This document shows positions 9,794 through 21,693 of a DNA stretch of 64,000 nt, in pieces. The stretch is from Timema cristinae (Eukaryota > Arthropoda > Insecta > Phasmatodea > Timematidae). How positions within the stretch are numbered: the first letter of the stretch is position 1; each line of letters begins with the position of its first letter. Under the pieces are notes generated by a model. That model was not told the origin of the DNA. It ran no database searches and was given only the letters and a program-made list of their open reading frames with translations. A program made the translations under genes and the position numbers. The stretch is from the NCBI GenBank assembly GCA_039000515.1, contig JBCFYV010000012.1:3849007-3913006 (forward strand), in the 5' to 3' direction.

Positions 9794-12471
9794 CAGGGCT
9801 ATTATGACCATTCGACGCAAAGTAAGTTGCTACCGCTAGTTAGCTTCACTTTAGAGGAAAAGATAGCGTTTGGGTTATTATGACCACCACACTTTGTATC
9901 GTCCACTAATTTTAGCTTCGACTTTGCTTCTAGCGTTAACGCACAGAATAAAATCAGTTTGCGTCAACAGTTGGCAACACTTTTCCAAAGAATATTACCT
10001 TTTAAGAAGTTAGAGGCTAGAAATTAGATACATTTATTTCAATAATGCTGGTGTTTATGACTGAACATTATTCATTTATTTTTATTTTCCCAAACAGCTG
10101 ATCACAAGTCACATTATTTGCAAGAACTGTTTAACCTAGCTTAATTTAATAAATCACTTGCATAATTTTGTTTGCTTACGATTTGAAAAGAAAAAATACT
10201 AGGCCTAAATTATTCAATACACATAACATATCGTAGTCAAAAAACATGTGAGCTATGCATTAAAATAGTAATGTCACATGGGGAAATGAATAAATTAGTA
10301 TGAGAACTTGGCTAATAAAGAAACAATGTTTTTGTAAGATGTATGCTTTATGACCCAATGCTTTATTCTTCATATATTCATGTTGATACTGGAACAAGTG
10401 TGTTTTATTATATTAATTAAAAATAATTTCAACAGTTTATAATGTAGACTTCTCCTTATATTTAGGCCTATTTTAATTTAAAATGACTTAATTTATAACT
10501 AAAAAAATATATGTCTTATAAAACTTTCTTTTCAAAAACAACTTTTAACAAACAGTATATTAATAGTTTGTATTTTGGCTTTTTAGTAGGCCTATTTTAA
10601 AACCGTCCTCGATTTTGTCAAGACAAAAATTGAACGTTCAAAGATATAGGCCTATAGTAAGGTGTTTTTAAATTTTATATTGTTTGATTGCGTTGAGGTT
10701 TAATAAAGAAAACTTCCTATCTATACAGTACTCCACCTGAACATATATAGGCCGACTTTGTGCTAATTTTATTAATTTACAGTGTTAAAAAGGTTCTCAC
10801 GTTTGAGATTGAATCAAATATGCGGTGTTTTAAGACCTTAGAAAATAAAACTAATTACTTAAAGTTGATGAAAGCGTTCAAGATCTCTCAAAAATTGTGT
10901 TCACACTGAATATTTTCGACAACTTAATGTCAGTCATCCTACTAAGTTAACAAAAAAAGTGAATGAGAGGGTGGTTTGGATGTCTAAAAATAATAAAAGG
11001 CATCTTTTACTTAAAGGGAATTATTTAGACTTTAGTTAAGTGATTAAGGATATAAGGATATTTTATTTCTTTATAATGATTTGTTTGCAATTTATTCACT
11101 TCACTATAACTAGGTTTAACTACTATATATTGGTTTCAGGTAATTTTAGTAAACCTTTTATGATTAAAATTTAGGCCTAAACCAAACAGCATGCAAATAT
11201 TAAGCTAGGGCCTATTTAGTTATTTCCAGTCTTGGCTACAATATTTCATAGGCCTACAACTCACATTAATGTGGTTAGTAACTACTATTGTATGTACGAT
11301 TCAGTTTAAATATGATTACATCATTAAAGTTTTGTTGAGACATCTTAAACATATTATTTTATCACCTGAATTATCAGTGTATTGATGGTGAATAGTAATG
11401 CATTTTGATAATGTTGTGTTTCAAATAAAATACATTCAGTGTAAGTGTACTATCCCCACTCTTGGCCTAAATTATGATTTAGGACTATTTAAATTTAGAT
11501 TATGTGAAACACACACAAAAAGTTCTGAGGTAATTATATTGGGCTAATGAGATGGCAAGTTTAAATAATGTAACACAAAACACGTAATAAATTACAAAAC
11601 CTAGCAAACATAACCTCGTAACGCAAACCAAAGGAAAAGTAAAATGTCTGCGCGTCACTCTACTAGAGAAATATTTGCGCTCGCAAGGACTTTCCTTTCG
11701 CAAAGTGGTCGGCCATAATAACTTTTGAAGCAAAGTCTAGCGTAGTGATGGGTCGTTCGTGAGCGAGTCATTCAAATTGAACGACTCTTGAACGAGAGCT
11801 GTGAACGAATAACTCTCGCTTCGCGAGCGAGTCATTCACGCCGCCATTACTCACGACTTTTTCGCCCTCGTTCATCCGCTCTGGAAAGAGTCAGGAGTGT
11901 TTGTCATTCACGACTCTTCTGTCGTTCTTTGTTTCCTACTAAGAAAAAAAAATCAACTATAAATGCTTACTTCGCTACTAGATAATAGTACTGCCTACAA
12001 TATTAAACTAACTATTTTTCTTAACATTACTTAGACATAATTATATGAATTGGACACTAAATATATATATACTAAGGTTAATTATTATAAGTAATATGAG
12101 TAAGTAATAGAATTAAAGAATCAAACACAATAGGATTCGGATAAATTACACATAAAACTTAATTCGTCCATAAGTTGAAAGGAAAGGGACAGATTTGCAA
12201 GCTCGGAACGGGAATTGTGAGAACTAGTTAGCGCTCGCTCATCAAGTTTTGGACGATGAAGGGGTGAAGGGATTGGGGAGGGAGCCAACCATGCGGTGAA
12301 CGATATGAGTCTTATGAACGACTCTTCATGAACGACTCTTTTGAGTGAGCGAGCTTATGTGAGCTGGCTCACCTCAATGAGCTGGTTCGACCCATCACTA
12401 GTCTAGCGTCTCTCTGCTAAGTGCTAACGGTCGCAAATTCGTTTTGCGTCGTGGTCATAATAACACTGCTG
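9794..12471. mobile_element. 2.7-kb inverted-repeat DNA element, non-coding, carrying a nested hAT MITE
   Basis: The left end (from 9794) and the complement of the right end (to 12471) share TATTATGACCA followed by CGACGCAAA. A second copy of TTATTATGACCAC lies inside the left end near 9878. The subterminal block GACTTTGCTTC (about 9919) also recurs inverted near 11730. The interior is AT-rich and shows no transposase. The exact termini and target duplication are unresolved. Confidence 0.6.
11743..12400. mobile_element. non-autonomous hAT element, 8-bp target duplication GTCTAGCG
   Basis: The termini TAGTGATGGGTCG and CGACCCATCACTA are perfect inverted repeats, and GTCTAGCG stands on both sides (11735-11742, 12401-12408). 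Subterminal GAACGACTCTT and GAGCGAG motifs are repeated in both orientations, as in hAT transposase-binding ends. The frame at 11788-11985 is not coding. The target lies in the right subterminal region of the 2.7-kb element, so this insertion is the younger one. Confidence 0.92.
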
Positions 12472-12922
12472 TACTCCACTCGACCGAGGTAAGACTATTT
12501 CCTTTTCAGAAAAACGAGGACAATACGTTTACCCTAAAAGCAGGGAGTCGAGCAGATATTGGAACCAGAATCATTAGCTGAAATTAATAGTTAATCTTAA
12601 GGAACAAAAAACACACTTGTTTTAGAACCGGAATCGAGATGTATGTATGAAGATACATAAAATAATTATGTTAGTGACAATTTTTATATATATATAATAT
12701 TTAATAATGTTTTTTTCTGTTCTAGATTTTTGTAACTGAATTTTCTCCCCTGCTTTTTTTTTATTTTATTTTGGAATAAATTATGCTTCCTTTTTCGAAA
12801 ATTTTTTGTGAGGGTTTTGGATATGTTGGTCACAGTGATTAGAGAAGTGCCAATGAGCATTTAAAGATTCAGGATCTTGTGAATAATTATTTTTACCTTT
12901 GTTTTCTCATTTTAATCCTTAA

Positions 12923-13850
12923 GTCCGATATCACACGACACTAGCTCGTACTGAAATCCAGTGTGTAGCTAGCATAGCTAGCACGTCATCATCTAGCGTC
13001 ATGTGAATCAGAAAAATTATACTGGTTCTGCCACTTGGTACTGGCTACCATACTAGTTGTGAGGATAGAACACGTGCTATTTTCGTACTAGTTTTCGACA
13101 CTAGTATGTGTAATTCAATCAATCATGCACGCTGAGACCTTTGTGTTAGAGTAATGGTATAAATGACGCCAACATGGTCATTGGATGTGATTTTGTTGTT
13201 GGAAGAAAATTATTCTAAAACAAACCTTGTTTATATAATACCAAATTTGCCACGTATTGACAAATATATTTAATATATATAAATTTAATTTAAAACATGT
13301 CATCTAAAAACGGACAAACTATGTTCCAGATCCAATTTTAATCTAAATAAACTTGATAGCATGCCAACCTTGGGCGGGTTTTTTTGTTTTTTTTTTTAGA
13401 ATATAAAGTGTTGCGTAAGCCTAAAAAAAGAACATTTGTTTATCAAGGATACTGTACTTGGACACCCATGGGTTAGGGACCTTGACCACAATGTAAATAA
13501 ATGATACAAATTTAGGGAGATACTAAACGTTTGTGTCACCCGAATGTATATTACCTAACCTCCGAATGTATATTTAGCATCCTGCGACCATTATTTCGTC
13601 TTTCCCAACCATTCCCGTGTTATTTTCTTTTTCCTACGATCCCTCTCTAATTTTCTATTTATCTTTTTTATATTTAATTTAGTGCTGCACTAAAATTAAT
13701 CTCTGATTTCGTAAATTTTTGCAATAGGACTAGTACCAAACTAGTAGCTGTGTGAATACTTAGTCCATTTCCATTGTACAGTAGTATACAGATATCAGCT
13801 GCTTGTGCACACTTGATTTCTTAGTACAAGCGTGTTCGTTTGTGTAGTCT
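12923..13850. mobile_element. TTAA-flanked piggyBac-like MITE, copy 1
   Basis: The left end follows TTAA (12919-12922) and reads TATCACACGACAC. The same inverted end closes copy 2 at 49741, followed by TTAA. Here the right flank is TTAG, a one-base change. Internal ACTAG-rich subterminal motifs are repeated. TTAA targets are typical of piggyBac elements, and no transposase is present. Confidence 0.7.
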
Positions 13851-14044
13851 TAGGCTAAGGACTTTGAGTAACAGCAAAGAGGAAGGGGATACTATTGAGA
13901 AATTAGAACTATTACAGTTGTACAAGCAGTCTTAGCTAAATACAAAGACATTATTTTAAAGTGTTATTCCATTTATGTGTTTGTTGCCTTGCCAGTTTAA
14001 TTTGGGAAGGGGGGCGGCAGCTAAGGGTTCGGCCAGACTGACAA

Positions 14045-14225
14045 AAGCGCAGGAGAGTTTTCCTAGCACGCAATGGACCAACATACAATAATATGGCTCA
14101 GAGCCTGTAAACTAGAGTGTTCCGGCTCGAGCGCGCGAGCTTGAAATATAGAGCTAGTTCTATCCTCCAAGCGCGTCGCTCGCTCGCTCGCTCCAGTCTG
14201 TCCACCTCTCACTACAACCAATGGT
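14045..14225. repeat. second copy of the GC-hairpin repeat family
   Basis: This aligns with 335-535, including CAACATACAATAATAT, the GC hairpin (here imperfect), the GCTC run and ACTACAACCAATG. Confidence 0.75.
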
Positions 14226-14229
14226 TGTA

Positions 14230-17110
14230 GTAGTTTAAAGAAATATCCGTCATTTACTAACTATTTTTAAAATTGTTTTTCAGATAACGACAATAGATTC
14301 CTATTGACCATGTAAAACACACGCCAAATATCAATTTTAAAACAATTATAGAAGACAAAATTATAATATTTAAACTATACTTCATTATAGAGCTGGATAC
14401 AAAATCAAGACTTTGCTCCGAGGTGCGACATATTACAACTAAATATCAAGTTTATACGAAATCTATAAATTATCTCGTTTGTAGTCTTGTACCGTCAGAC
14501 AGAGATACAGATAGCTAGGCATACATAGGGGAAGACCAAATCTTAAGACCCGATATTTCTAGTTTGAGGGAACATAAAACATCAAACACATTATTATCCT
14601 AAGTTTGAAAAGCTTCACAGCTATAATAATGTTCTCAATGAGAAAATAAAAGGCTTAAATAATGGCCTGCCAAGCCACCACTATTGGTTACTCTTTAACC
14701 CAGTGACCTCTATAATGCAAGGGTATCTAACCTGGGGTACGCATACTTTCGGAGTACGAAGACATCTTTGGGGATGCGTACAATTTAAAAAAATATTTAA
14801 CACATATATATTGGTCTAGAAAAACTTATATTAATGGGTTTAAGGGCTTGTTGTGCTGACCCTATGAGACTCTATAACCACATATGTTGGCACTCTCTTC
14901 TCTGACATTCCGCACCCACTCGGTCGGTATATATCGCAGGTGGGCTGACGCCACGGAGTATTTTGTAACCTATTACTATTGCCTCATTTAAAACTTACTA
15001 TTTAACATTTTATTTCGATGTAATTTATTTTTATTTTATTCAGATTTAAATTATGGAATACGTATAAACTTGTTTCATGGACCAACAGCTTTGGGAGTAC
15101 AAAGGGTTGGAGAGAAATAAATGCACACCAATGCGTGAGAGAGAGAGAAACTTTTAGGTATATCGTGTCTCTTTCATACATTCAAGTCAACGTGATGCTT
15201 TGACACCTTCACGTCTATTTAATTTTCTGGTCATTTTATGTGATGGGAAAAATAGTGTTTCTTATTATTTGACAAAAGGATATGGTATTAATACTATATC
15301 ATCTGGTACACCTTAGAGATAGGTACTACAGTATGGTCAACATAAAAACTATAATTCACTCAAATACACATGCTGTAATAAATAATTATACAATTTGTTT
15401 AAATGTGTAAAAGCTATGATAAGTGTTTTTTTAGAGCTATGACTATGAAAACACCCTTTATACAATAAATAGTATGGGAAGATGTAAATGAACCTTATTT
15501 TTCGACATACGTTTAAAATAAAATAAAAGTTGGTGTGGCCTTTTTTCTTTTTACCTCAACCAACTTTTTTGTGTTTAGCCGTAGAAAATCCCCACTTCTA
15601 TAAGTGTTTTGGAGATGCTCTGGAATGTTAATTAAAGTTGGAATCTCGTCATATTTCAAATATTTCAATTGGAATTCACCATTTCATAAAAATTCATAAC
15701 AATCTACAGTGAAAGCTGAAAAATCCTTTCTAAATTAGGAAAAAAAGTATGAGTATAATAAAAGGAATGTGGTATCTAAAGAAATGCCCACTGTATATAT
15801 TTTATATTGGTACAAACATTTACTTAAAATAGCTCGAGTTAATATAATATATGGGTTGGCCTGGTAAAAAAAATTATATTATTGTTTTTATACATTTTAT
15901 CGAGATAGATAATTTAATATAAATAAATGATTGAATTTAATGGGCGCCAACTACCAACTCATTTTCTTTCCTTAGGTCGGTAGATTTTATAATAACCAAA
16001 TAAATTTATGCCAGAAAACTGATCTGCGGTATGATTGAAGGACCAACTATCCAAACATGGAATGCAATGTTCAAAATACAGTGTACATTAACGATGGACG
16101 ACACCAATCAAGTTTTGTAAGTGATTATAATTATTGCTGTAAAATTAGACCGACGCCTGATACATCGTGGCCACCAGTAGTCTTTGGGGCTAAAGTCTTA
16201 CGTCGTAGTTCTTCCTCCGGTAAATAAATACAATGGAATACCAAAAAATGCGAGTCACAAGGAATCTGTTATATAGCAACAGAACTGGCTTAGAATCGGA
16301 CTACATCATGAGACCAAAGGGGAAGAGTTGTAGAATTAATCACTTTCTCACTAGCGCTGTCAGAAGGTTGTAGCGAGCAGAGACAGTTATCTTTCTTTTC
16401 TTCGATGTGTGCCGCCCATTGATCGAGAAGTGAAAATGCTCGTGGTGTTGGTATGGTCCGCCAGAGCAATTTTCCTCGACGCTTGGGCGTTTCTCGGCAA
16501 CATCAATTCACAGTGAGCTAGCACCTGCCACATCTTATTGGGATAGATTAGTACTTCTTAGCTTGTTTTAATTGTTTTTATGGAATTTTAATTGTAAATG
16601 TCATATTACATAACTGACATGCTACAATATTAATATTAAAATTTCACTCGTTCTCGAAGAAAACTGATATTTCCAAACGTATGATTTTTCCGCAAGACCT
16701 GTCTGGTAGACAGCGCCATATATGTTTTCCGTGATCCATCTGTTCTTGTTGGCGCGGAAGGATACTTCGGTCGGTTGGGAAACCCACTACGCCTTTCATC
16801 CTCTCACCCACCATCCACAAAATAGGTTTAAGCCTTGCACTCGACAGCGCCAAGGGCCTTAAGCAACACTTGAAAATATTGAACTTTCACTTGAATTGTG
16901 GTGACAAAAACAATATTAAATTACAACACGAATAGTCCTTTAAATAAAATAATACCAGTTTTTATATTTTTTTTAAACAGGTTAAAATAAAAATATTTTC
17001 TTCAAAAAAGTAATTTAAACCTTTAGCAATCTGGTGATTAATAAATAAACAAAACAAAAAATTAGGAGTTCCATGAAAAACATGTGTAATGTAATAAGGA
17101 AACGAATTAT
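14230..17110. other. mostly AT-rich stretch; a few weak exon-like signals
   Basis: Near 14720-15110 GGGGTACGCATAC and a later GGGAGTACAAAGGG hint at a decayed hAT-like repeat. The GC-richer stretch 16320-16870 holds the candidate signal-peptide exon listed separately. A minus-strand frame at 16644-16853 shows no known domain. Nothing else is supportable. Confidence 0.4.
16435..16508 (+). CDS. candidate first coding exon with signal-peptide-like start
   Basis: An ATG near 16435 opens a short hydrophobic stretch (MLVVLVW..., then a Trp/Phe/Leu-rich segment). The frame meets a plausible donor (CACA|GTGAGC) just before a stop. Local GC is higher than in the flanks. It could be the first exon of a secreted or membrane protein, but no downstream exon was found, and chance is a real alternative. 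Confidence 0.2.
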
Positions 17111-17112
17111 TC

Positions 17113-17714
17113 AATATAAGAGTCGAATTCAATATAAAAATATAAATATACAACCAATGTGTAACTGAAGTTTAGACTAGTTACAAAGTTTGCAAGGTTC
17201 CTTTGATTAACAAATTATACTTGAAATGAGTGGAAGTTAGTTAATTAAAACCTTGATGTGTAAAAATTATAGTATAACAAAAGTGAGTTTGGAAAACTTA
17301 GATATACTTGACTAGATTAAAGTTAAATAAAAATAAAAATTGTTATGACATTATAATGTCATAAACAATTTTTATTTTTATTTTTATTATTATGATTACA
17401 TTATTTTATACATTTATTTTTATTTTATTATTATGATTACTATTTTTTACATTTATTTTTATTTTATTATTATGATTCATTATATGTCATAAATTTTTAT
17501 TTTATCTTTAATCTAGTCAAGTATATCTAAGTTTTCCAAACTCACTTTTGTTATACTCTAATTTGTTACACATCAAGGTTTTAATTAACTAACTTCCACT
17601 CATTTCAAGTATAATTTGTTAATCAAAGGAACCTTGCAAACTTTGTCCTAGTCTAAACTTCAGTTACACATTGGTTGTATATTTATATTTTTATATTGAA
17701 TCGACTCTTATATT
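17113..17714. repeat. long near-perfect inverted repeat (hairpin), ~215-bp arms
   Basis: The left arm runs from 17113 to about 17330 and the right arm from about 17500 to 17714. They match almost base for base; for example ATACAACCAATGTGTAACTG near 17149 has its complement near 17660. The loop begins with a second small palindrome, TATGACATTATAATGTCATA, and then three tandem ~41-bp units rich in ATTATTATGATTAC. No frame is preserved. A fold-back transposon or a hairpin-RNA locus would both fit. Confidence 0.92.
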
Positions 17715-17875
17715 AAAAATTAAGAGGTTGACAATCAGTAATATTTGTGTATTTTAATAAATCTGATTTGAAACTGTTTCAAAGAAACTCAGCATATTTA
17801 AGATTAGCATCTTATTATAAATAGATAATTAAATTACCTAAGAACAACTGTTTCAGAAAATAATATTTATTTCTA

Positions 17876-18460
17876 GGGTCGCTTTATCCATTTGACCCAC
17901 TACACACAGTGCCTAAGGCCTACGAACCTTTTAGGTCCTACAATATTTCACTTTATAAAAATACACAAACAAAAAAATCCTGAAATAATAAAAAAACAGC
18001 AAAATAATAATTTAAAATGTTTATTTTGATGTTTGAATGACAAAAACAATATTAAGTCGTCGTGCTTCTCAACAGCCTCACTGATACAATCACAGATACA
18101 GTAGTGTAGGTCTGATAAATACTTTCAGTTAAATATTTAAATGTTCACTTTGCGACATTTTGTACGTGAAAATTTAGTAAATTGGGTTGTCGATTGTCGT
18201 ATAATATCATTTTCAATTGAAAGTAGTGAAAGGGACAATAATCGTTACCAACCATTTTTAATTGGAGAATTTTTTTTTATCAATTTCATTATTGAGAAGC
18301 TTCTTTCTCCTGCACCACTTGTTCCGAAAATGGAAAGATATTCTGATTGCTATGTTTACATTCGTAAAACTGTTTTTTTGATCGTTGCAAATGACAAAAA
18401 TTAGCATAAAACACAGAAATATAGAAATAAAAATGCCTGGGGCCTACGAAGGTTTTAAAA
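17876..18460. mobile_element. MITE-like repeat, copy A
   Basis: The ends carry GGGTCG...GCCTACGAACCTTTTAGG at the left and GGCCTACGAAGGTTTTAAA at the right. The whole element returns in inverse orientation at 53516-53940, sharing for example TCTGTGATTGTATCAGTGAG. Frames at 18141-18525 fall inside this repeat and are not genes. Confidence 0.75.
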
Positions 18461-20690
18461 AGGAAATGGATTCCATTATTGAGACACTGAAAAGGATGAT
18501 GAAAGATGAAATTGATCTCACCCAAAAAGTCCGATCTATGAAGAGGGGTTACTCATGGCTCTGATAACAATAATACTTCCAGGCCCTTATATCGAAAAAA
18601 TTGACTTGTAAACTCTCTCTGGACGTTCCTTAAGGGTTAAGCCCTTGCTTATAGTATAAACATTTTTTTACTCATGAAGGTTACTATTGTAACATTAGCC
18701 GCTAGCTAATGACAAAATACTGGAAACTGCAATTACCCAATTCTATGAAGATGTCCGGGGCCATGCTCATGTAAACCACTGCGAAAGCCACTTGTCACAC
18801 ACCTGGCATCACGACGTTCCTTGTAAGACTGAGGCGGCGCTCACTGGGATACGTCACGCCGATTCTGCTTGCCCAAAGACCATAAGAAGAAAAGAAGTAA
18901 CACTCCACCAAGTTTACGAGCGGGCTTCTACTAGCTCCGTGAGGCTCCTAGAACCTTCTCCACCCTATCTACGTTCTTTGGTCCCTCCCCCACCATGTAC
19001 TGCAAGCTGTGTTTTATGCGTATAAAAGATCGACCATTGTGAATTGTGAGCCACTCTTGGGCTGGCTGTGAAGGTCGCTTGAATAGGCGTATAGCGACGA
19101 AAATTACAATGTAAGCTAAATTCCTTTTGGGTAAATGTTGACTTTTCTAAATTCTTTTTAGGCGCTTCAATTATTTTTACTTAGTAAATATTCCAAAAAA
19201 GTTTTAAACTTGCTTTCATTGACATTTCAAGCTATGTCTACGTATAAACTAAAACTTTACTCTTGTTTGAACGCATAAACATATCTGGACTTGAGATTTT
19301 GCTCTAACTATTGGAATATTTTTTTGTGAAAGTTTACGATTTTTACCGTCGTAATAATATTAAAGATAAATGGGTTGAGATGCCTAACCTTTTGGACTTA
19401 TATTTTGGGCGTAACAGATTTAATATTGTGTATAAGTTATAGTTACGGGGTTTCCTATTTTTATCTCTATTTTATCATGTTAGGTTTAGCGCTTTAATTT
19501 TAAATGGGCTCGTTCCTAAAAAACCTTGTCTCTGATTAATTGGTTCGTCAGAGATAGGTGAATTTGGCATTAGACTATGTTGTCTTATAATTATATGTAG
19601 ATCTCAATTTATTTTTTCTGGCTGAATCACTTAAAACTATTTTTCTTAGATTAATTAGATATTGACTGTAAAGATATATATATTATATATTAAAAAAAAA
19701 AGGGAAAAGGGAAAACAACTTATAAATTATGTCATTAGTAAACATCGCCTGTAGACTTTAACTTAATAAAATTTGCTAGGATTATATGTAAATTTCACTG
19801 TGTTAGGGTAAGTTTAGTAAGGTTTTTATTGGATATTTGCCTCCGAACATGAATTTCTGGGCGCCTTCAGCGCGTGGTATGTATAGATGGGAAGTTGCCA
19901 TAGCAACCGAGTCATGATGACTAATGAGAGTTGTTGGTCTATTAAATGCGAAGTTGTTGTCTAATATCAACCTCAGCTCACAACAAATAGCTATGTTTAA
20001 TTGTATATTTTCCCCATTCTTACGGGGCTGGTAAAAATAATGTGAATAATGTATATTGACTAGGTGTTTTGTAATTGTTGAAGTTAACGTTTAATTCCTA
20101 GGTTGAGATTATAATAGAGTATTAGTTTTCATGCCTAATTGTTATTTCTTGTAGCGAGCGATGAGGGTTGCTCTTAAAGCTGGCGCTAGTGGTATGAAGT
20201 CGCCAAAAAGCAAATATTGTAAAGAAGTTGCATATAGTATGATTGTTAATATACTTGTATCCATTGTTGCTGACTCTTTTTTTGGGAAATTATAATAAAT
20301 TACTGTTGATGGTGATATTCGTTCCTTCTTTCTATATAAGTATCATCCTTCGGTAATTTTAAGTTGAGTTTAGTTCATGTGAGGTAATCACAAATGGTAT
20401 AACGTCTGGGCTGTGTTTATCGGCCGTTGAGGACGGCCGTGAGAACTTGCCCTCATCTATCCCAAATTGCGTGTGCTGGGTGTTATTTAGCTTACCCAGC
20501 GGGTTAACAAGTTCACTCACCAGCCCACTCTATCGATTGTTATTGTTTTTTTTCTTATTTTCCTTTTGAAGTGGTTTGAACCCTCTCTTTTGGATGGTAG
20601 ATCTAATTATGGTTCACTATGAACTAAAATAAATAAATGAAGGATCCCCAAATCGGGGACTTCCTTACTCTTTCCAAAACAATTGAGTTG
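18460..20690. other. stretch without a recognised gene; one promoter-like site
   Basis: A GC-richer block (18790-19080) leads into a TATA box (separate entry). The rest, to 20690, is T-rich with scattered short GC-richer patches such as 20420-20520 (GGCCGTTGAGGACGGCCG hairpin). It could include decayed LTR sequence, but no LTR pair or polyprotein was found. Confidence 0.35.
19018..19030 (+). promoter_or_regulatory. TATA-box-like promoter candidate
   Basis: GCGTATAAAAGATCG is a strong TATA consensus placed after a GC-richer stretch. About 90 bases downstream ATGTAAGC could act as a donor. No coding exon is tied to it. Confidence 0.25.
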
Positions 20691-20870
20691 TTGGCACGAA
20701 CAACGTTGTAACTGACACTCTTATGAAAAGTGAGCTTTAGTTGGTACAAGGTTGTAAGTAGCATGTAGAATACGGTGGTGGTGTTAATTTGTTCTTTTAC
20801 TCAACAGAGTGAGTCACATTGTTGAAAACAAAATCACGTTTTGTAGAACACCGTTGTAACTAAAAACAAC

Positions 20871-21052
20871 ATGGCGGATCAGTCAACAGTTTCATTAACT
20901 AGTTCGGCTGAAAAGAAGTTGAATAAAGCAGAAGAAGAAAACTGAGCATTAGTGAGTGGAAAGATAACAGGAGGAAAGCCTTAAGGAAACAGTGGGAGCC
21001 CATATATCTCGAAGATGAATGTTCCTGTGCCTGGAAAATTACCTTCAAATAA
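20871..21052 (+). pseudogene. 5' exon of the DUF7869-type transposon gene
   Basis: ATGGCGGATCAG follows a GTTGTAAC motif and opens a lysine/glutamate-rich frame (SAEKKLNKAEEEN) that hits a stop near 20944. The neighbouring frame then continues with SEWKDNRRKALR, the basic stretch expected before the Cys-rich region in this family. The exon ends at a consensus donor (AATAAG|GTGAGT, about 21053). It pairs with the acceptor GACGCAG before 21694. The frame is broken at least once. Confidence 0.5.
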
Positions 21053-21355
21053 GGTGAGTGAAAGAACGTTGTAACTGATTTTCTTACATTCAAGCCTGTA
21101 CTTGTACTTCATATATTATGTAGTTCTTCTTTAACACTATGTTGAGAACGGTTTCTGACCAGTATCATGAATTTAGAATTCAGTGGGGTTTTTAGGCCAA
21201 AATCTATTTTTAGTTCGTTCTTTATGTATCTTTTGAATGTTTAATTTGTCCTACTTAACCTAAATAATATTCTTTACATTGAAAGACACACCTGTACATT
21301 TAAATAAAATCTGGGAACAGGTGTCATTTTTCAATTTAAAAATATTATATTAACT

Positions 21356-21482
21356 TAATCTTAATTAAATAAATATATAATAGCTTAGCTAGGTATTAAT
21401 TCCATCATAAACTATTAACTATAATCTTAATTAATAAATATATAAAGCTTAGCTAGGTATTTAATCCATCATAAACTAAGTA
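21356..21482. repeat. tandem duplication, ~65-bp unit x2
   Basis: TAATCTTAATTAA, CTTAGCTAGGTAT and CCATCATAAACTA recur in the same order at about 65-base spacing, inside the intron of the transposon gene. Confidence 0.8.
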
Positions 21483-21534
21483 ATGTTAGGTTATTATCAT
21501 CCTAACACAATAAGGACATTTATTTTTCTTAGCA

Positions 21535-21570
21535 CCACGTTTTATTATCTGTTCGGGTTATACGCCTAAG
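21535..21570 (-). repeat. SINE tail fragment
   Basis: GCACCACGTTTTATTATCTG followed by TTCGGGTTATACGCC matches the 3' tail of the type I SINE and stops abruptly; the head is missing. Confidence 0.6.
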
Positions 21571-21693
21571 AAGACTATCACTAAGCCCAAATCATGCTTG
21601 CTCTAGATGTTTTCACAAATTCTCTAGTTTATATTTTAATATATTCACCTGTAAAATTTGATATTTAAATGTGATTGTTGGTTTTTTGACGCA

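Noticed and set aside
18141..18525. Frames of 78-87 codons
   Set aside because: They fall in a MITE-like repeat with a second copy at 53516 where the frames are not kept.
19018..20640. An LTR retrotransposon starting at the TATA box near 19018
   Set aside because: No second LTR, primer-binding site or polyprotein remnant could be found in the window.
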